A DNA stretch of 64,000 nt from Sedimentitalea sp039941015 (GTDB taxonomy: Bacteria; Pseudomonadota; Alphaproteobacteria; Rhodobacterales; Rhodobacteraceae): assembly GCF_039941015.1 (NCBI RefSeq), contig NZ_JBDVFI010000094.1; one strand, written 5' to 3'. Positions 1 through 8,671 of this stretch are shown here, in pieces. Every line of letters starts with the position of its first letter. Within the stretch, counting starts at the first letter, position 1. The notes under the pieces were generated by a model, which had not been told where the DNA came from, searched no databases, and worked only from the letters and a program-made list of their open reading frames with translations. The translations under genes were made by a program, and so were the position numbers.

Positions 1-2
1 AT

Positions 3-269
3 ATCGCACCCGAAATTTTGGTCATGGGTTCGCTTTGGCTTGCGACCGCGATCCGAGTCGAAGCTTCGCTGGCCTTTGTCGGGCTGGGGGTCAGTCCACC
101 CACCGCGACATGGGGCGGCATGATCCGCGAGGGGTTCGAAAACATCCTCGACAGTTTCTGGCTGGCGCTGTTCCCGTCGATCGTGATCCTGATCGTTGTT
201 TTCGCCCTAAACCTTTTGGGCGACGGGCTGCGCGATGCGCTGGACCCAAGACTGCGGGGTGAAGGATGA
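3..269 (+). CDS. ABC transporter permease, C-terminal part (DppC/OppC type)
   Basis: The reading frame is open from the window edge, so the gene starts upstream and only its last 88 codons or so are visible. They contain the end of a binding-protein-dependent transport inner-membrane domain: an EAxLAFVGLGV stretch followed by PPTATWG, which is the EAA-loop region that contacts the ATPase, then one hydrophobic helix (about FPSIVILIVVFALNLLG) and the family ending GDGLRDALDPRLRG. The stop overlaps the start of the fused ATPase gene (ATGA), so the two are translationally coupled. It is one of two inner-membrane permeases of a peptide, opine or nickel uptake system; the substrate cannot be told from this fragment. 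Confidence 0.9.
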   Translation: MAPEILVMGSLWLATAIRVEASLAFVGLGVSPPTATWGGMIREGFENILDSFWLALFPSIVILIVVFALNLLGDGLRDALDPRLRGEG

Positions 270-2062
270 GCGTGCCACTGCTGTCAGTCGACGGGCTGAC
301 CACTTCGTTCCGGGTTGATGGCGCATGGCTGCCGGTGATCCGCGATATCAGTTTCGACATTGACCGCCGCGAGACGGTTGCGGTGGTTGGTGAATCCGGC
401 TCCGGAAAATCGGTCACCGCACTATCGATCATGCAACTGATCCAGAAAGACATGGGGCGCATCCAAGGCGCGATCCGGCTGGATGGCACGGACCTGTTGC
501 AACTGGACGACGCGGCCATGCGCAAGGTGCGCGGCAATGACATCGGAATGATCTTTCAGGAACCGATGACCAGCCTGAACCCGGTGTTGAAGGTAGGCTT
601 TCAAATCGCCGAAGTGCTGCGCGAACATCGCGAGATGAGCATGGCACAGGCCAATGCCGAAACCCTGCGCCTGTTCGATCTGGTGCGCATTCCTGACGCC
701 AAACGCCGCGCCAACGAACATCCACACAGCTTTTCAGGCGGCATGCGCCAGCGGGCGATGATTGCCATGGCACTGGCCTGCCAGCCCAAGCTGCTCATCG
801 CAGACGAGCCCACAACGGCGCTGGACGTGACGATCCAGGCCCAGATCCTAGAACTGATTCGCGACCTGCAGGCTGAGACCGGAACCGCCGTGATGTTCAT
901 CACCCATGACATGGGCGTGGTGGCCGAAATCGCCGACCGGGTGGTGGTGATGCTCAAGGGAGACAAGGTCGAGGAGGCCCCGGCCGCCGAGCTGTTTGCG
1001 GCGCCTAAACAAGGTTACTCCAAGATGCTGCTCGGGGCGGTGCCGCGCCTTGGCAGTCTGGGCGACAGCGCTACGCCACGGCGGTTTCCCAAGATGGACC
1101 TGACTGGCGCGGGAGCGGAGCCTGCGAACGAACCGGACACCCGCGGCGACGTCATTCTGGACGTCAAAGGGCTGACAACACGGTTCCCGATGCGCGGCGG
1201 GCTGCTGGGCCGGGTCAATGGCAACGTCCATGCGGTCGAAGATGTGTCTTTCAACGTCCGCGCCGGTGAAACGCTGGCGCTGGTCGGGGAATCCGGCTGT
1301 GGCAAGTCGACAACCGGTCGCTCGATCCTGCGGTTGGTCGAACCGGCGGCTGGCGAAATCCATTTCGAGGGGCAGTCCCTGATGCAGGCCAGCCCAGAAG
1401 AGATGCGTCAGGTCCGGCAGAGGATGCAAATGATCTTTCAGGACCCTTATGGCTCGTTGAACCCGCGCAAATCGGTCGGCGCTGCCATCGCCGAACCGCT
1501 GCGGGTTCACGGGTTGGCACAGGGGGCCGAGATCGAGGCGCGGGTGGCCGAATTGCTGGACCTCGTGGGCCTGCCCCCCGAACACGCGCTGCGGTTTCCG
1601 CATGAATTTTCCGGCGGCCAACGGCAACGGATTTGTATCGCGCGCGGATTGGCGTTGAACCCCCGCCTGATTGTGGCGGACGAGTCAGTTTCGGCGCTGG
1701 ATGCGACGATCAAGGCACAGGTGGTGAACCTGATGCTGGAGCTGCAACAGAAACTGGGCGTCGGGTATCTGTTCATCAGCCACGACATTGCCGTGGTTGA
1801 ACGGATCAGCCACCGGATCGCGGTCATGCTGTTGGGCGAGATCGTCGAGATCGGTCCCCGCGCCGAAGTGCTGGCCAACCCGCGCCACCCCTATACGCGC
1901 AAGCTGATCGAAGCGGTGCCTGTACCGGATCCGTCAATCAGGGGCCGTCGGCGCACCCTGATCACTGACGAACTCAAAAGCCCAGTGCGACCGCTGGACT
2001 GGACCCCGCCCCTGCGCACAATGGAACAAGTGGGGCCGGATCACTTTGTCGCCGGGCATTGA
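266..2062 (+). CDS. Fused double ATPase of a peptide/nickel-type ABC importer
   Basis: This 598-residue cytoplasmic protein carries two complete ABC modules in one chain, as in GsiA/YejF-type proteins; it corresponds to DppD and DppF fused. The first Walker A (GESGSGKS) is near residues 42-49 with the signature SFSGGMRQR and Walker B LLIADEP; the second Walker A (GESGCGKS) is near 341-348 with FSGGQRQR and LIVADES. Each half ends with the oligopeptide-transporter C-terminal region (HPYTRKLIEAVP in the second). It powers import by the permease encoded just upstream, with which it shares an ATGA overlap. The gene closes its operon: the next gene has its own leader about 95 bp later. Confidence 0.95.
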   Translation: MSVPLLSVDGLTTSFRVDGAWLPVIRDISFDIDRRETVAVVGESGSGKSVTALSIMQLIQKDMGRIQGAIRLDGTDLLQLDDAAMRKVRGNDIGMIFQEPMTSLNPVLKVGFQIAEVLREHREMSMAQANAETLRLFDLVRIPDAKRRANEHPHSFSGGMRQRAMIAMALACQPKLLIADEPTTALDVTIQAQILELIRDLQAETGTAVMFITHDMGVVAEIADRVVVMLKGDKVEEAPAAELFAAPKQGYSKMLLGAVPRLGSLGDSATPRRFPKMDLTGAGAEPANEPDTRGDVILDVKGLTTRFPMRGGLLGRVNGNVHAVEDVSFNVRAGETLALVGESGCGKSTTGRSILRLVEPAAGEIHFEGQSLMQASPEEMRQVRQRMQMIFQDPYGSLNPRKSVGAAIAEPLRVHGLAQGAEIEARVAELLDLVGLPPEHALRFPHEFSGGQRQRICIARGLALNPRLIVADESVSALDATIKAQVVNLMLELQQKLGVGYLFISHDIAVVERISHRIAVMLLGEIVEIGPRAEVLANPRHPYTRKLIEAVPVPDPSIRGRRRTLITDELKSPVRPLDWTPPLRTMEQVGPDHFVAGH

Positions 2063-2157
2063 AACAGCCAAGAACAGTGTTTGAAGTGCCAATCCTGTTG
2101 AATGCCACAGGAGCAAACGCCTAGACTGCGCCCGAGGCAGAACAACAGGAGAGAAAG

Positions 2158-2454
2158 ATGCGCAGAGCCGTCATTGCCGCGCTAGCGGCAACCGTTCTGG
2201 GATCGATCGCCATGCAGGCAGACGCCGGAGAAACCGGATTGCATGAAGTCATCGGCGTTGAGGACGACGACATGCTGAAAATGCGCGCCGGGCCGGGAAC
2301 CGGGTACAAGATCCTGCTGGGCCTTCCGAACGGTACGGTCGTTCGCCTGCACAGCTGCGATCAGACCGGAAGCACGCGATGGTGCAAGGTCTCGCTAAAA
2401 CAATCGCGCGGGGTCAAGGGATATGTTTCCTGGGCCTATCTGCAGAAAATCTGA
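2158..2454 (+). CDS. Small secreted SH3-like domain protein
   Basis: A 98-residue protein with a Sec-type signal peptide (basic start MRR, hydrophobic core, likely cleavage after MQADA near residue 22). The mature part matches a bacterial SH3 fold: LKMRAGPGTGYKILLGLPNG is the typical start of an SH3b unit and GYVSWAYLQ its typical end, with a Cys pair (HSCDQ and WCK) that could form a disulfide in the periplasm. Such domains often bind cell-wall peptides, but no enzymatic domain is attached. A good Shine-Dalgarno (CAGGAGAG) lies 7-8 bases before the ATG. It appears to be a single-gene unit. Confidence 0.85.
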   Translation: MRRAVIAALAATVLGSIAMQADAGETGLHEVIGVEDDDMLKMRAGPGTGYKILLGLPNGTVVRLHSCDQTGSTRWCKVSLKQSRGVKGYVSWAYLQKI

Positions 2455-2716
2455 GCCCGCGATTGTTCCGGTGCAGCGGTGGTAAAGCATCAGTGTGCAG
2501 GATTCATGGCAAGGGCTGATCCTGTTCGGCATTCGCTCTGCGTGCGAATGTGGCAAGCGCCGCCTGATCCGTAGAGCTCAGGACACATCCAACGAACTTC
2601 GCCAACCGGCCCTCCAACGGCTCACAAAAACTTAGCGCATAGTAACCGATCCGCATGAAGCAGAGGATGCGCTCACTCTGATAGGGCAAAGACACCCAAC
2701 CAACTTCAGAACAGTG

Positions 2717-3496
2717 TCAGTCAGTCAGCAGTGACGACAGGTGACGTGCAGCCTCTTTGAGCGCGTCCAGATGTTTGTGCGCGTCTTTCATCGAAAGACG
2801 CTGCACCGGCGCGTGAAACGAAAGTGTCGACACCAGCCGCCCATTGGCCTCGGCAATCGGCACACCGATGGCGATCATACCTTCCATGAACTCTTCATCA
2901 TCGATCGAATATCCCAGTTCGCGCACGCGTTCGATTTCTTCGGTCAGCCGCTCCGGCGTGGTGAGGGTCCGGTCCGTGAACTGTTCGAACTTGGTCGCAT
3001 GGGCATAGCGTTCAAGATGCTGTGGCGTGAGAGAGTTGAGGTACAGCTTGCCGCTGGCGGTGCAATAGAACGGAACCCGCGTCCCAATCGGCAACTGAAT
3101 CCTCAGCGGCCATTTGGTTTCGACACGGTCAATATAGATCATGCCATCCCGTTCGGGCAGCGCGACGTTGCAGGTTTCGCCGATCTGTTCACCCAGACGG
3201 GTCAGGATCGCCACACGTGCGGTCCGGATGCGCAGTGATGACAGGATACCCGTCGACAGCTTGCGCATGCGCTGGCCCGGTGAATAGCCACGCCCGTCAA
3301 TGTCTCGCTGAATGAATCCTTCGGTTTCCAGCGTGGCAAACAAGCGGTGTATCGTGGGTTTGGGCAGGCCCAGAGTCTGGTTGACCTCGGTCGGGGTTAC
3401 GGGAACCCCTGCCGAGGCCATTTCTTCGAGAACCATCAACAGCCGAAGATTGGTCGGAATGTTACCTTGCTCAGCGGTGTCTCCGGTTTCGGCCAT
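2717..3496 (-). CDS. IclR-family transcriptional regulator, IseR-like
   Basis: A 259-residue regulator. The N-terminal winged helix-turn-helix is at about residues 18-80 (TPTEVNQTLGLPKPTIHRLFATLE), followed by the IclR effector domain (GxxIGETCNVALPERDGMIYIDRVE and later YSIDDEEFMEGMIAIGVPI, the usual ligand-pocket signature). It is the last gene of the minus-strand TRAP operon, starting 9 bases after the dctM stop. In known isethionate clusters an IclR protein (IseR) controls transporter, dehydrogenase and regulator genes; the same role is inferred here because iseJ, xsc and pta lie immediately across the divergent promoter. Confidence 0.92.
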   Translation of the reverse strand: MAETGDTAEQGNIPTNLRLLMVLEEMASAGVPVTPTEVNQTLGLPKPTIHRLFATLETEGFIQRDIDGRGYSPGQRMRKLSTGILSSLRIRTARVAILTRLGEQIGETCNVALPERDGMIYIDRVETKWPLRIQLPIGTRVPFYCTASGKLYLNSLTPQHLERYAHATKFEQFTDRTLTTPERLTEEIERVRELGYSIDDEEFMEGMIAIGVPIAEANGRLVSTLSFHAPVQRLSMKDAHKHLDALKEAARHLSSLLTD

Positions 3497-3505
3497 TTAC
3501 AGTCT

Positions 3506-4864
3506 CTATAGTTGCGGCACCAGCATCAGCGCCAATTGCGGTACCATCGCCACGAGGAACCATGTTCCGATCAGCGCCACCAGATAGGGTACAGTGTATT
3601 TCAGCAATCGGAAGTATGGAACACCGGTCACACCAGATGCGACATAGAGGTTCAATCCGTATGGCGGCGTAATGAACCCAATCGATGCACCCACGAGGAA
3701 GATCACCGAAAAATGCACTGGATTGATACCAACCGACGCGGCAATCGGCGCCAGAATGGGGGCAAGGATGATGGTGACAGGCAAGGATTCAAGAATCATA
3801 CCCGACACGAACACGATCGCCATGCTGGTCAGAAGAACCGCATAATAACCGCCCATCCCGGTGACGAAATCACCGATCACCTGCTGTGCGCCTAACAGCG
3901 ACAGGTTCTGCTGCATCACCACCGATACACCGATCAGCGGCGCAAGAATGCCGGTGATCTGGGCAGAGCGGACAACAACCGATGGGATCTCGGTGAATTT
4001 GAACCCTCCTACGACGAGCATATCGGCATAGGTCTTTTCATTGACCGGCGTATTCTCGTCATTCTTCATCATCTTGTTAAGCGGATAACAAATCACGCCG
4101 ACGATCAGACAAAACCCGACGGTCACACCCGCCGCTTCGGTGGGCGAGAATTTTCCGGTATAAATGCCCCACAGCACAAGGCCGATGGCAAAGAAACCCA
4201 GCCACGCGCCAAATCCCGTTTTGAGAATGCGGTTAAGGTTCAGCGGAATGATGTGCCCCCAGCCGTTCAGACGGCACAGGATCCAGCAGGCGAACTGCAT
4301 CGCGAACACCATCAACGCGCCGGGCACGATGCCCGCGATGAACAGGTCCGAAATCGACAGGTTCATCAGGTAGCCGTAGACGATAAAGATGATCGATGGC
4401 GGGATGATGATCCCCACGGTACCACCCGCCGCCGCCGTCGCAGCCGAGAACCGCTCGTCATAGCCGCCCTTGACCATTTCCGGGTGCAACATTGACCCGA
4501 TGGTTGCGGTCGTTGCCGAGTTTGACCCCGAGATCGCCGCAAACAACCCGCAAGCACCGATTGAGGCCATCGCAAGCCCGCCGCGCAGCCACCCAAGACA
4601 GGAATAGGCAAAATCGGACAGGCGTTTGGCGATGCCGGATTTGTTGATCAGGTCACCGGTCAGGATGAACAGCGGCATGGCCAACAGCGCAAAGCCGTCG
4701 GTGAACACGTCTGACAGGGCAGCGCCCACATTGTCGAGCGTCTGACCCAGCACAAAGGTGGTGCCAACCACCCAATAGGCAATGATCAGGAATACAGGCA
4801 CACCCAGCATGAACAGAAAGGTGACGCCCAGCGAAATGAATGTGATGATGGTGCTATCGGCCAT
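3506..4864 (-). CDS. TRAP transporter large permease (DctM family)
   Basis: A 452-residue integral membrane protein with about a dozen hydrophobic helices. It carries DctM hallmarks: AMPLFILTGDLINKSGIAKRL near residue 60, GAISGSNSATTATIGSML-type loop near 110, GGTVGIIIPPSIIFIVYG, and a C-terminal half repeating the pattern (FVSGMILESLPVTIILAPIL, GFITPPYGLNLYVASG). It is the sodium-coupled translocating subunit for an organic anion delivered by the periplasmic protein. The start lies 2 bases after the dctQ stop. Neighbouring genes for sulfoacetaldehyde metabolism make a C2 sulfonate the probable cargo (IseKLM-type system). Confidence 0.95.
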   Translation of the reverse strand: MADSTIITFISLGVTFLFMLGVPVFLIIAYWVVGTTFVLGQTLDNVGAALSDVFTDGFALLAMPLFILTGDLINKSGIAKRLSDFAYSCLGWLRGGLAMASIGACGLFAAISGSNSATTATIGSMLHPEMVKGGYDERFSAATAAAGGTVGIIIPPSIIFIVYGYLMNLSISDLFIAGIVPGALMVFAMQFACWILCRLNGWGHIIPLNLNRILKTGFGAWLGFFAIGLVLWGIYTGKFSPTEAAGVTVGFCLIVGVICYPLNKMMKNDENTPVNEKTYADMLVVGGFKFTEIPSVVVRSAQITGILAPLIGVSVVMQQNLSLLGAQQVIGDFVTGMGGYYAVLLTSMAIVFVSGMILESLPVTIILAPILAPIAASVGINPVHFSVIFLVGASIGFITPPYGLNLYVASGVTGVPYFRLLKYTVPYLVALIGTWFLVAMVPQLALMLVPQL

Positions 4865-4866
4865 GA

Positions 4867-5532
4867 TTAATCCGCTCCGATCATTGTGGGTTTGATCAAC
4901 TGCTCGCCGCTGCGAAAGTTGGAGAGATCCTCGAACCAGTTTTCAAGCACACGACCAGCCATGAGGACAAAGGCGATCGGAACGGTGATCAGGTACCACC
5001 ACTGCATAAAGTTGTCGGTGCCCGCCAAAATCTGGAAATTCGAGGCCGAGTTGGCCGCGACCCGCGTCGCTGTGACCACGACAATGACGCAGAATCCGAA
5101 CCAGAGAACCATGTCCAACGTCAGACAGGCCATCTGCAATCCGCGCGACATCGAGGTACGAAATTCGGCAAAGGCCAGGTGCGTCCGCAGGCGGATGTTA
5201 TAGGAACAACCAAACCACGTCATGACGAGGAACAGGACCGGTGGAAAGGTTGTCGACCACGGTGCCTGAACTGAAAACACAAAGCGGCGGATCACCTCGA
5301 CAAAGATGATGATCGCGATTGCGAGGTAGGTATAGACCATCACGCTGCGCTCAAAGTGGCGATCAATCAATGGAAACCGGTTGTACAGCGCCGTTACGAT
5401 CAGGCCGCCGATCAGAGTCGCAAGGGTGCCAACGACCCAGACGCCCTGTGTTGATAGTGCTTTGCTGATTGTCCAGGAATCTCCGCTGCCTAGGGCAGAC
5501 AGGATTCCCATGACATCTGACCATAGCGACAT
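4867..5532 (-). CDS. TRAP transporter small permease (DctQ family)
   Basis: A 221-residue membrane protein with four main hydrophobic segments. The start MSLWSDVMG is chosen because an excellent GGAGGAGACG ribosome site precedes it and the frame upstream of it reads as non-membrane, arginine-rich sequence typical of out-of-gene translation. The centre contains VIRRFVFSVQAPWSTTFPPVLFLVMTWFG and RTHLAFAEF, matching the DctQ helix-loop with the conserved His that follows the second helix. It is somewhat longer than the usual 160-180 residues. It forms the membrane complex with the adjacent DctM, which starts 2 bases downstream. Confidence 0.93.
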   Translation of the reverse strand: MSLWSDVMGILSALGSGDSWTISKALSTQGVWVVGTLATLIGGLIVTALYNRFPLIDRHFERSVMVYTYLAIAIIIFVEVIRRFVFSVQAPWSTTFPPVLFLVMTWFGCSYNIRLRTHLAFAEFRTSMSRGLQMACLTLDMVLWFGFCVIVVVTATRVAANSASNFQILAGTDNFMQWWYLITVPIAFVLMAGRVLENWFEDLSNFRSGEQLIKPTMIGAD

Positions 5533-5650
5533 GGTCGTCTCCTCCGTGAAATGACCGCCCCCCGCTTGCGCGGACCCTCTGGTCAATGTGCTTGAAAAAA
5601 GTCGGCTGCCCCCGAAACCGGGGCCAGACCTGTCGCGAATTGGCTGCGTG

Positions 5651-6883
5651 TCAGCCTTTCCACCAGCGCCGCGGTTCGACATTCTCGGCCCGTGTGTCGG
5701 CCGGAATCTCGCGCGCGATATCGTAGATTTCCTGATAGGTATCGATGCCACCAGCCCAGTTGTTAAGACGCTCGCGCCACTGTTCCCACAATTGCGGCTG
5801 GAACTCGGGCGAGCACATTTCCTCGGCCATCTTGATTTCGCTGTCCGGCAGGAAGGCACAGCGCACATTGTCCTGCACAAACATCGTGTCCGGCAACTGT
5901 GGGTCCGAGAATCCAACCGTGTTGACCAGCGCCGCTTCGTTCGCGCCCTGCACGTGGACCTGAGCCCAATAGGCGGATTCCATGACCGCATCCTGAAGGT
6001 GTTCATCCAGGCTGTTGAATACCTTGGTCGACATCGATGTGTGCTCGGTGCCGCAGAAAAACTTCAGGTCTACGGATTGCGACACAACCGGGGTCATACC
6101 GGCATAGGCCACCGCCGAGGCCCATGTCTCTGCACCATCAATCAGACCCTGACGCAGACCGTCCAGCGTTTCTTCCCAGGCCACCGGCACCGGGTTCAGG
6201 TTGAGCGCCTGCATGGCGATCCGGCCCAATTGCGTGCCGGTCACACGGTTCTTGGTGCCAAACAATTGTTCAAGCTTGGTCACCGTCGGTTCCTTTTCCC
6301 ACTTCAGACCCATTTGCAGGCCGCGCAGCTCGCAATGCGAGAACAGGAACTTCAAACCATGCCGTTCTTCCAGCGGATCGCGCAGGATGCGCTGTGATTC
6401 GGGGCTGTACAGGAAATGATACTGCGATGCCCGAGTCGGGAACATGTAGGCATAGTCGAGAACGTTCAGATATGGCGCCGCCCCTGCCGAGTTCTGGGTC
6501 GACGCCGCATAGATATCGACAATGCCCAACTGGGTCTTTTCAACACAGCTGGTCTGCCCGCAAATCTGGTTGTCGCCAATAAACTCGATGCGGATTTCGC
6601 CATCGGTACGCGATTCCAGATCACGGGCAAATTCCAGCGCTCCCATACGTTCTATCAATAGGTTACGGGCATTGAATCCGGATGCGCCGAACTTGAGCGT
6701 GTGCTTGGCCGGCTTGGAAAAACGACGCTCATAAGTTGATTCTGCGGCGCGCGCCAAGCTGCCGACACTCATCGCGCCGCCAAAGGTTCCGGCCGCCAGC
6801 AGTGTCGAACTCATACCGTATTGGCCCGCCAGCTTGAACAGATCACGCCTGTTGATCCGGCTCAGTTTATCTCCAACACCCAT
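5651..6883 (-). CDS. TRAP transporter periplasmic substrate-binding protein (DctP family), Tat-exported
   Basis: A 410-residue protein, first gene of the minus-strand operon. The N terminus has a twin-arginine motif (INRRDLFKLAG near residues 9-19) and a hydrophobic stretch, so export is probably by Tat rather than Sec. The rest has the DctP architecture, with RVTGTQLGRIAMQALNLNPVP and GLRQGLIDGAETWASA corresponding to the conserved ligand-binding loops. It should capture the substrate for the DctQ and DctM proteins encoded next. The 118 bases between this gene and dctQ are the longest gap in the operon. The substrate is inferred, not shown, to be isethionate or a related sulfonate. Confidence 0.93.
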   Translation of the reverse strand: MGVGDKLSRINRRDLFKLAGQYGMSSTLLAAGTFGGAMSVGSLARAAESTYERRFSKPAKHTLKFGASGFNARNLLIERMGALEFARDLESRTDGEIRIEFIGDNQICGQTSCVEKTQLGIVDIYAASTQNSAGAAPYLNVLDYAYMFPTRASQYHFLYSPESQRILRDPLEERHGLKFLFSHCELRGLQMGLKWEKEPTVTKLEQLFGTKNRVTGTQLGRIAMQALNLNPVPVAWEETLDGLRQGLIDGAETWASAVAYAGMTPVVSQSVDLKFFCGTEHTSMSTKVFNSLDEHLQDAVMESAYWAQVHVQGANEAALVNTVGFSDPQLPDTMFVQDNVRCAFLPDSEIKMAEEMCSPEFQPQLWEQWRERLNNWAGGIDTYQEIYDIAREIPADTRAENVEPRRWWKG

Positions 6884-7006
6884 GTGGTTCCTCCCTAAGT
6901 GATGTTTCGATTATTGATACTTGCGGTCTCATTAATAGTTACGTATTGAAAGTTACGCAAGGTAAAAGATTCGCCGTTCAAGGCGCTCGCTCACGAGGAG
7001 GATGCG
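6884..7006. promoter_or_regulatory. Divergent promoter region with AGTTACG direct repeats
   Basis: This AT-rich 123-base spacer separates the TRAP operon from the iseJ-type gene and must hold both promoters. AGTTACG occurs twice in direct orientation, at 6937-6943 and 6951-6957, 14 bases apart, next to ATTGATAC and ATTGAAAG stretches. This is a reasonable place for the IclR regulator encoded in the TRAP operon to bind. Exact -35 and -10 boxes were not assigned. Confidence 0.4.
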
Positions 7007-8623
7007 ATGGGAAATATCGAAGCAGACTATGTGGTCGTGGGCGCTGGCTCGGCCGGATGTGTGCTGGCGAATCGCCTGAGCGCCGACCCCTCCGTCAAGG
7101 TTGTGTTGCTTGAAGCAGGCGGTCGTGACTGGAATCCCTGGATCCATATCCCGGTCGGATATTTCAAGACAATCCACAATCCGAAAGTCGACTGGTGTTA
7201 CAAGACCGAGCCCGATCCCGGACTGAACGGGCGTTCCATCGAATGGCCCCGCGGCAAGGTTCTGGGCGGGTCATCTTCGCTGAACGGGCTGCTTTATGTG
7301 CGCGGACAGGCGCAGGATTATGACCGCTGGCGGCAGATGGGCAATACCGGCTGGGGCTGGGATGATGTGCTGCCCCTGTTCAAGCGGGCCGAAAACAACG
7401 AACGCGGTGCTGATGAGTTTCACGGCGATCAGGGCCCGTTGTCAGTGTCCAATATGCGCATCCAACGCCCGATCACCGACGCCTGGGTCGCAGCCGCGCA
7501 GGCGGCCGGGTACAAGTTCAACCCCGACTACAACGGGGCCGATCAGGAAGGTGTCGGGTTTTTCCAGCTAACGTCGAAAAAAGGCCGACGGTGCAGCGCA
7601 GCGGTTGCCTATCTGAACCCGGTCCGGTCCCGCGAAAACCTGCAAATCATCACCCATGCGCAGGCCGAAAAGATTGTGATCAAAGACAAACGCGCCACTG
7701 CTGTCACCTATACGGACCGCAGCGGCTCGGCGCAGACCGTCACGGCCAACCGCGAAATCATCTTGTCTGGTGGCGCGATCAATTCGCCGCAGTTGCTGAT
7801 GCTGTCCGGTATCGGCGAGGCTGACCAACTGGCCAAACACGGTATCCCGGTCGAGCAGGACTTGCATGGTGTCGGCAAAGGCATGCAGGACCATCTGCAG
7901 GCCCGGCTGGTCTATAAGTGCAACGAACCGACCTTGAATGACGAGGTCAGCACCCTGTTGGGTCAGGCCCGTATCGGGTTGAAATACATGCTCTTTCGGT
8001 CCGGCCCGATGACGATGGCCGCCAGCCTCGCGACAGGGTTCCTTAAAACCCGCGAAGAACTGGAAACCCCAGACATCCAGTTCCATGTGCAGCCTCTGTC
8101 GGCGGAAAATCCCGGCAAAGGTGCCGACAAATTCTCGGCCTTTACCATGTCGGTCTGCCAACTGCGCCCCGAAAGCCGGGGTGAAATCCGGCTGACCAGC
8201 AGTGATGGTCGCGCCTATCCCAAGATCATCCCCAACTATCTATCCACGGAGACCGACTGTCGGACCATCGTGGCCGGGGTCAACATCGCCCGCAAGATCG
8301 CGCGCCATGCGCCGTTGGACAGCAAGATTTCAGAAGAGTTCCGCCCTCATGCGGATCTCGACATCAACGACTATGACGCCACGCTGGACTGGGCGCGCAA
8401 CAACACAGCCTCGATCTATCACCCGACCGGCACCTGCAAGATGGGCCAGGGCAAGGTTGCGGTAGTCGATGAAAATCTGCGCGTTCACGGCATTCGCGGC
8501 CTACGCGTGGCGGATTGCTCGATCATGCCCGAGATCGTTTCGGGCAACACCAACGCCCCTGCGATCATGATCGGCGAAAAGGCCAGCGACCTGATCATCA
8601 CCGATCGTAACCGGCCAGCCTGA
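7007..8623 (+). CDS. iseJ: GMC-family FAD dehydrogenase, probable isethionate dehydrogenase
   Basis: A 538-residue flavoprotein of the glucose-methanol-choline family. The FAD-binding GAGSAG is at residues 12-17, the first GMC signature (PRGKVLGGSSSLNG) near 81-94, the second (GGAINSPQLLMLSGIG) near 255-270, and the catalytic pair lies in HPTGTCKMG (His about 472) and SGNTNAP (Asn about 514). Known family members oxidise choline, alkanols or isethionate. The last is favoured because xsc, which consumes sulfoacetaldehyde, follows after 48 bases in the same direction and a TRAP operon with an IclR gene is divergent, as described for bacterial isethionate clusters. The family alone does not prove substrate. 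Confidence 0.8.
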   Translation: MGNIEADYVVVGAGSAGCVLANRLSADPSVKVVLLEAGGRDWNPWIHIPVGYFKTIHNPKVDWCYKTEPDPGLNGRSIEWPRGKVLGGSSSLNGLLYVRGQAQDYDRWRQMGNTGWGWDDVLPLFKRAENNERGADEFHGDQGPLSVSNMRIQRPITDAWVAAAQAAGYKFNPDYNGADQEGVGFFQLTSKKGRRCSAAVAYLNPVRSRENLQIITHAQAEKIVIKDKRATAVTYTDRSGSAQTVTANREIILSGGAINSPQLLMLSGIGEADQLAKHGIPVEQDLHGVGKGMQDHLQARLVYKCNEPTLNDEVSTLLGQARIGLKYMLFRSGPMTMAASLATGFLKTREELETPDIQFHVQPLSAENPGKGADKFSAFTMSVCQLRPESRGEIRLTSSDGRAYPKIIPNYLSTETDCRTIVAGVNIARKIARHAPLDSKISEEFRPHADLDINDYDATLDWARNNTASIYHPTGTCKMGQGKVAVVDENLRVHGIRGLRVADCSIMPEIVSGNTNAPAIMIGEKASDLIITDRNRPA

Positions 8624-8671
8624 CACTACTTAACCCAACGAATTACCATCTACGTTCCAGAGGAGACTCCA

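Noticed and set aside
848..1627. 259-codon minus-strand frame opposite the fused ATPase
   Set aside because: Opposite strand of a clear double ABC ATPase with all motifs; no family signal of its own.
2504..2695. 63-codon minus-strand frame between the SH3-like gene and the IclR gene
   Set aside because: It would start with GTG without a ribosome site and resembles no family; treated as chance.
4867..6006. Longer 379-codon version of the small TRAP permease gene
   Set aside because: The extra N terminus overlaps the dctP gene, is Arg-rich and lacks a start context, whereas MSLWSDV follows a near-perfect ribosome site.
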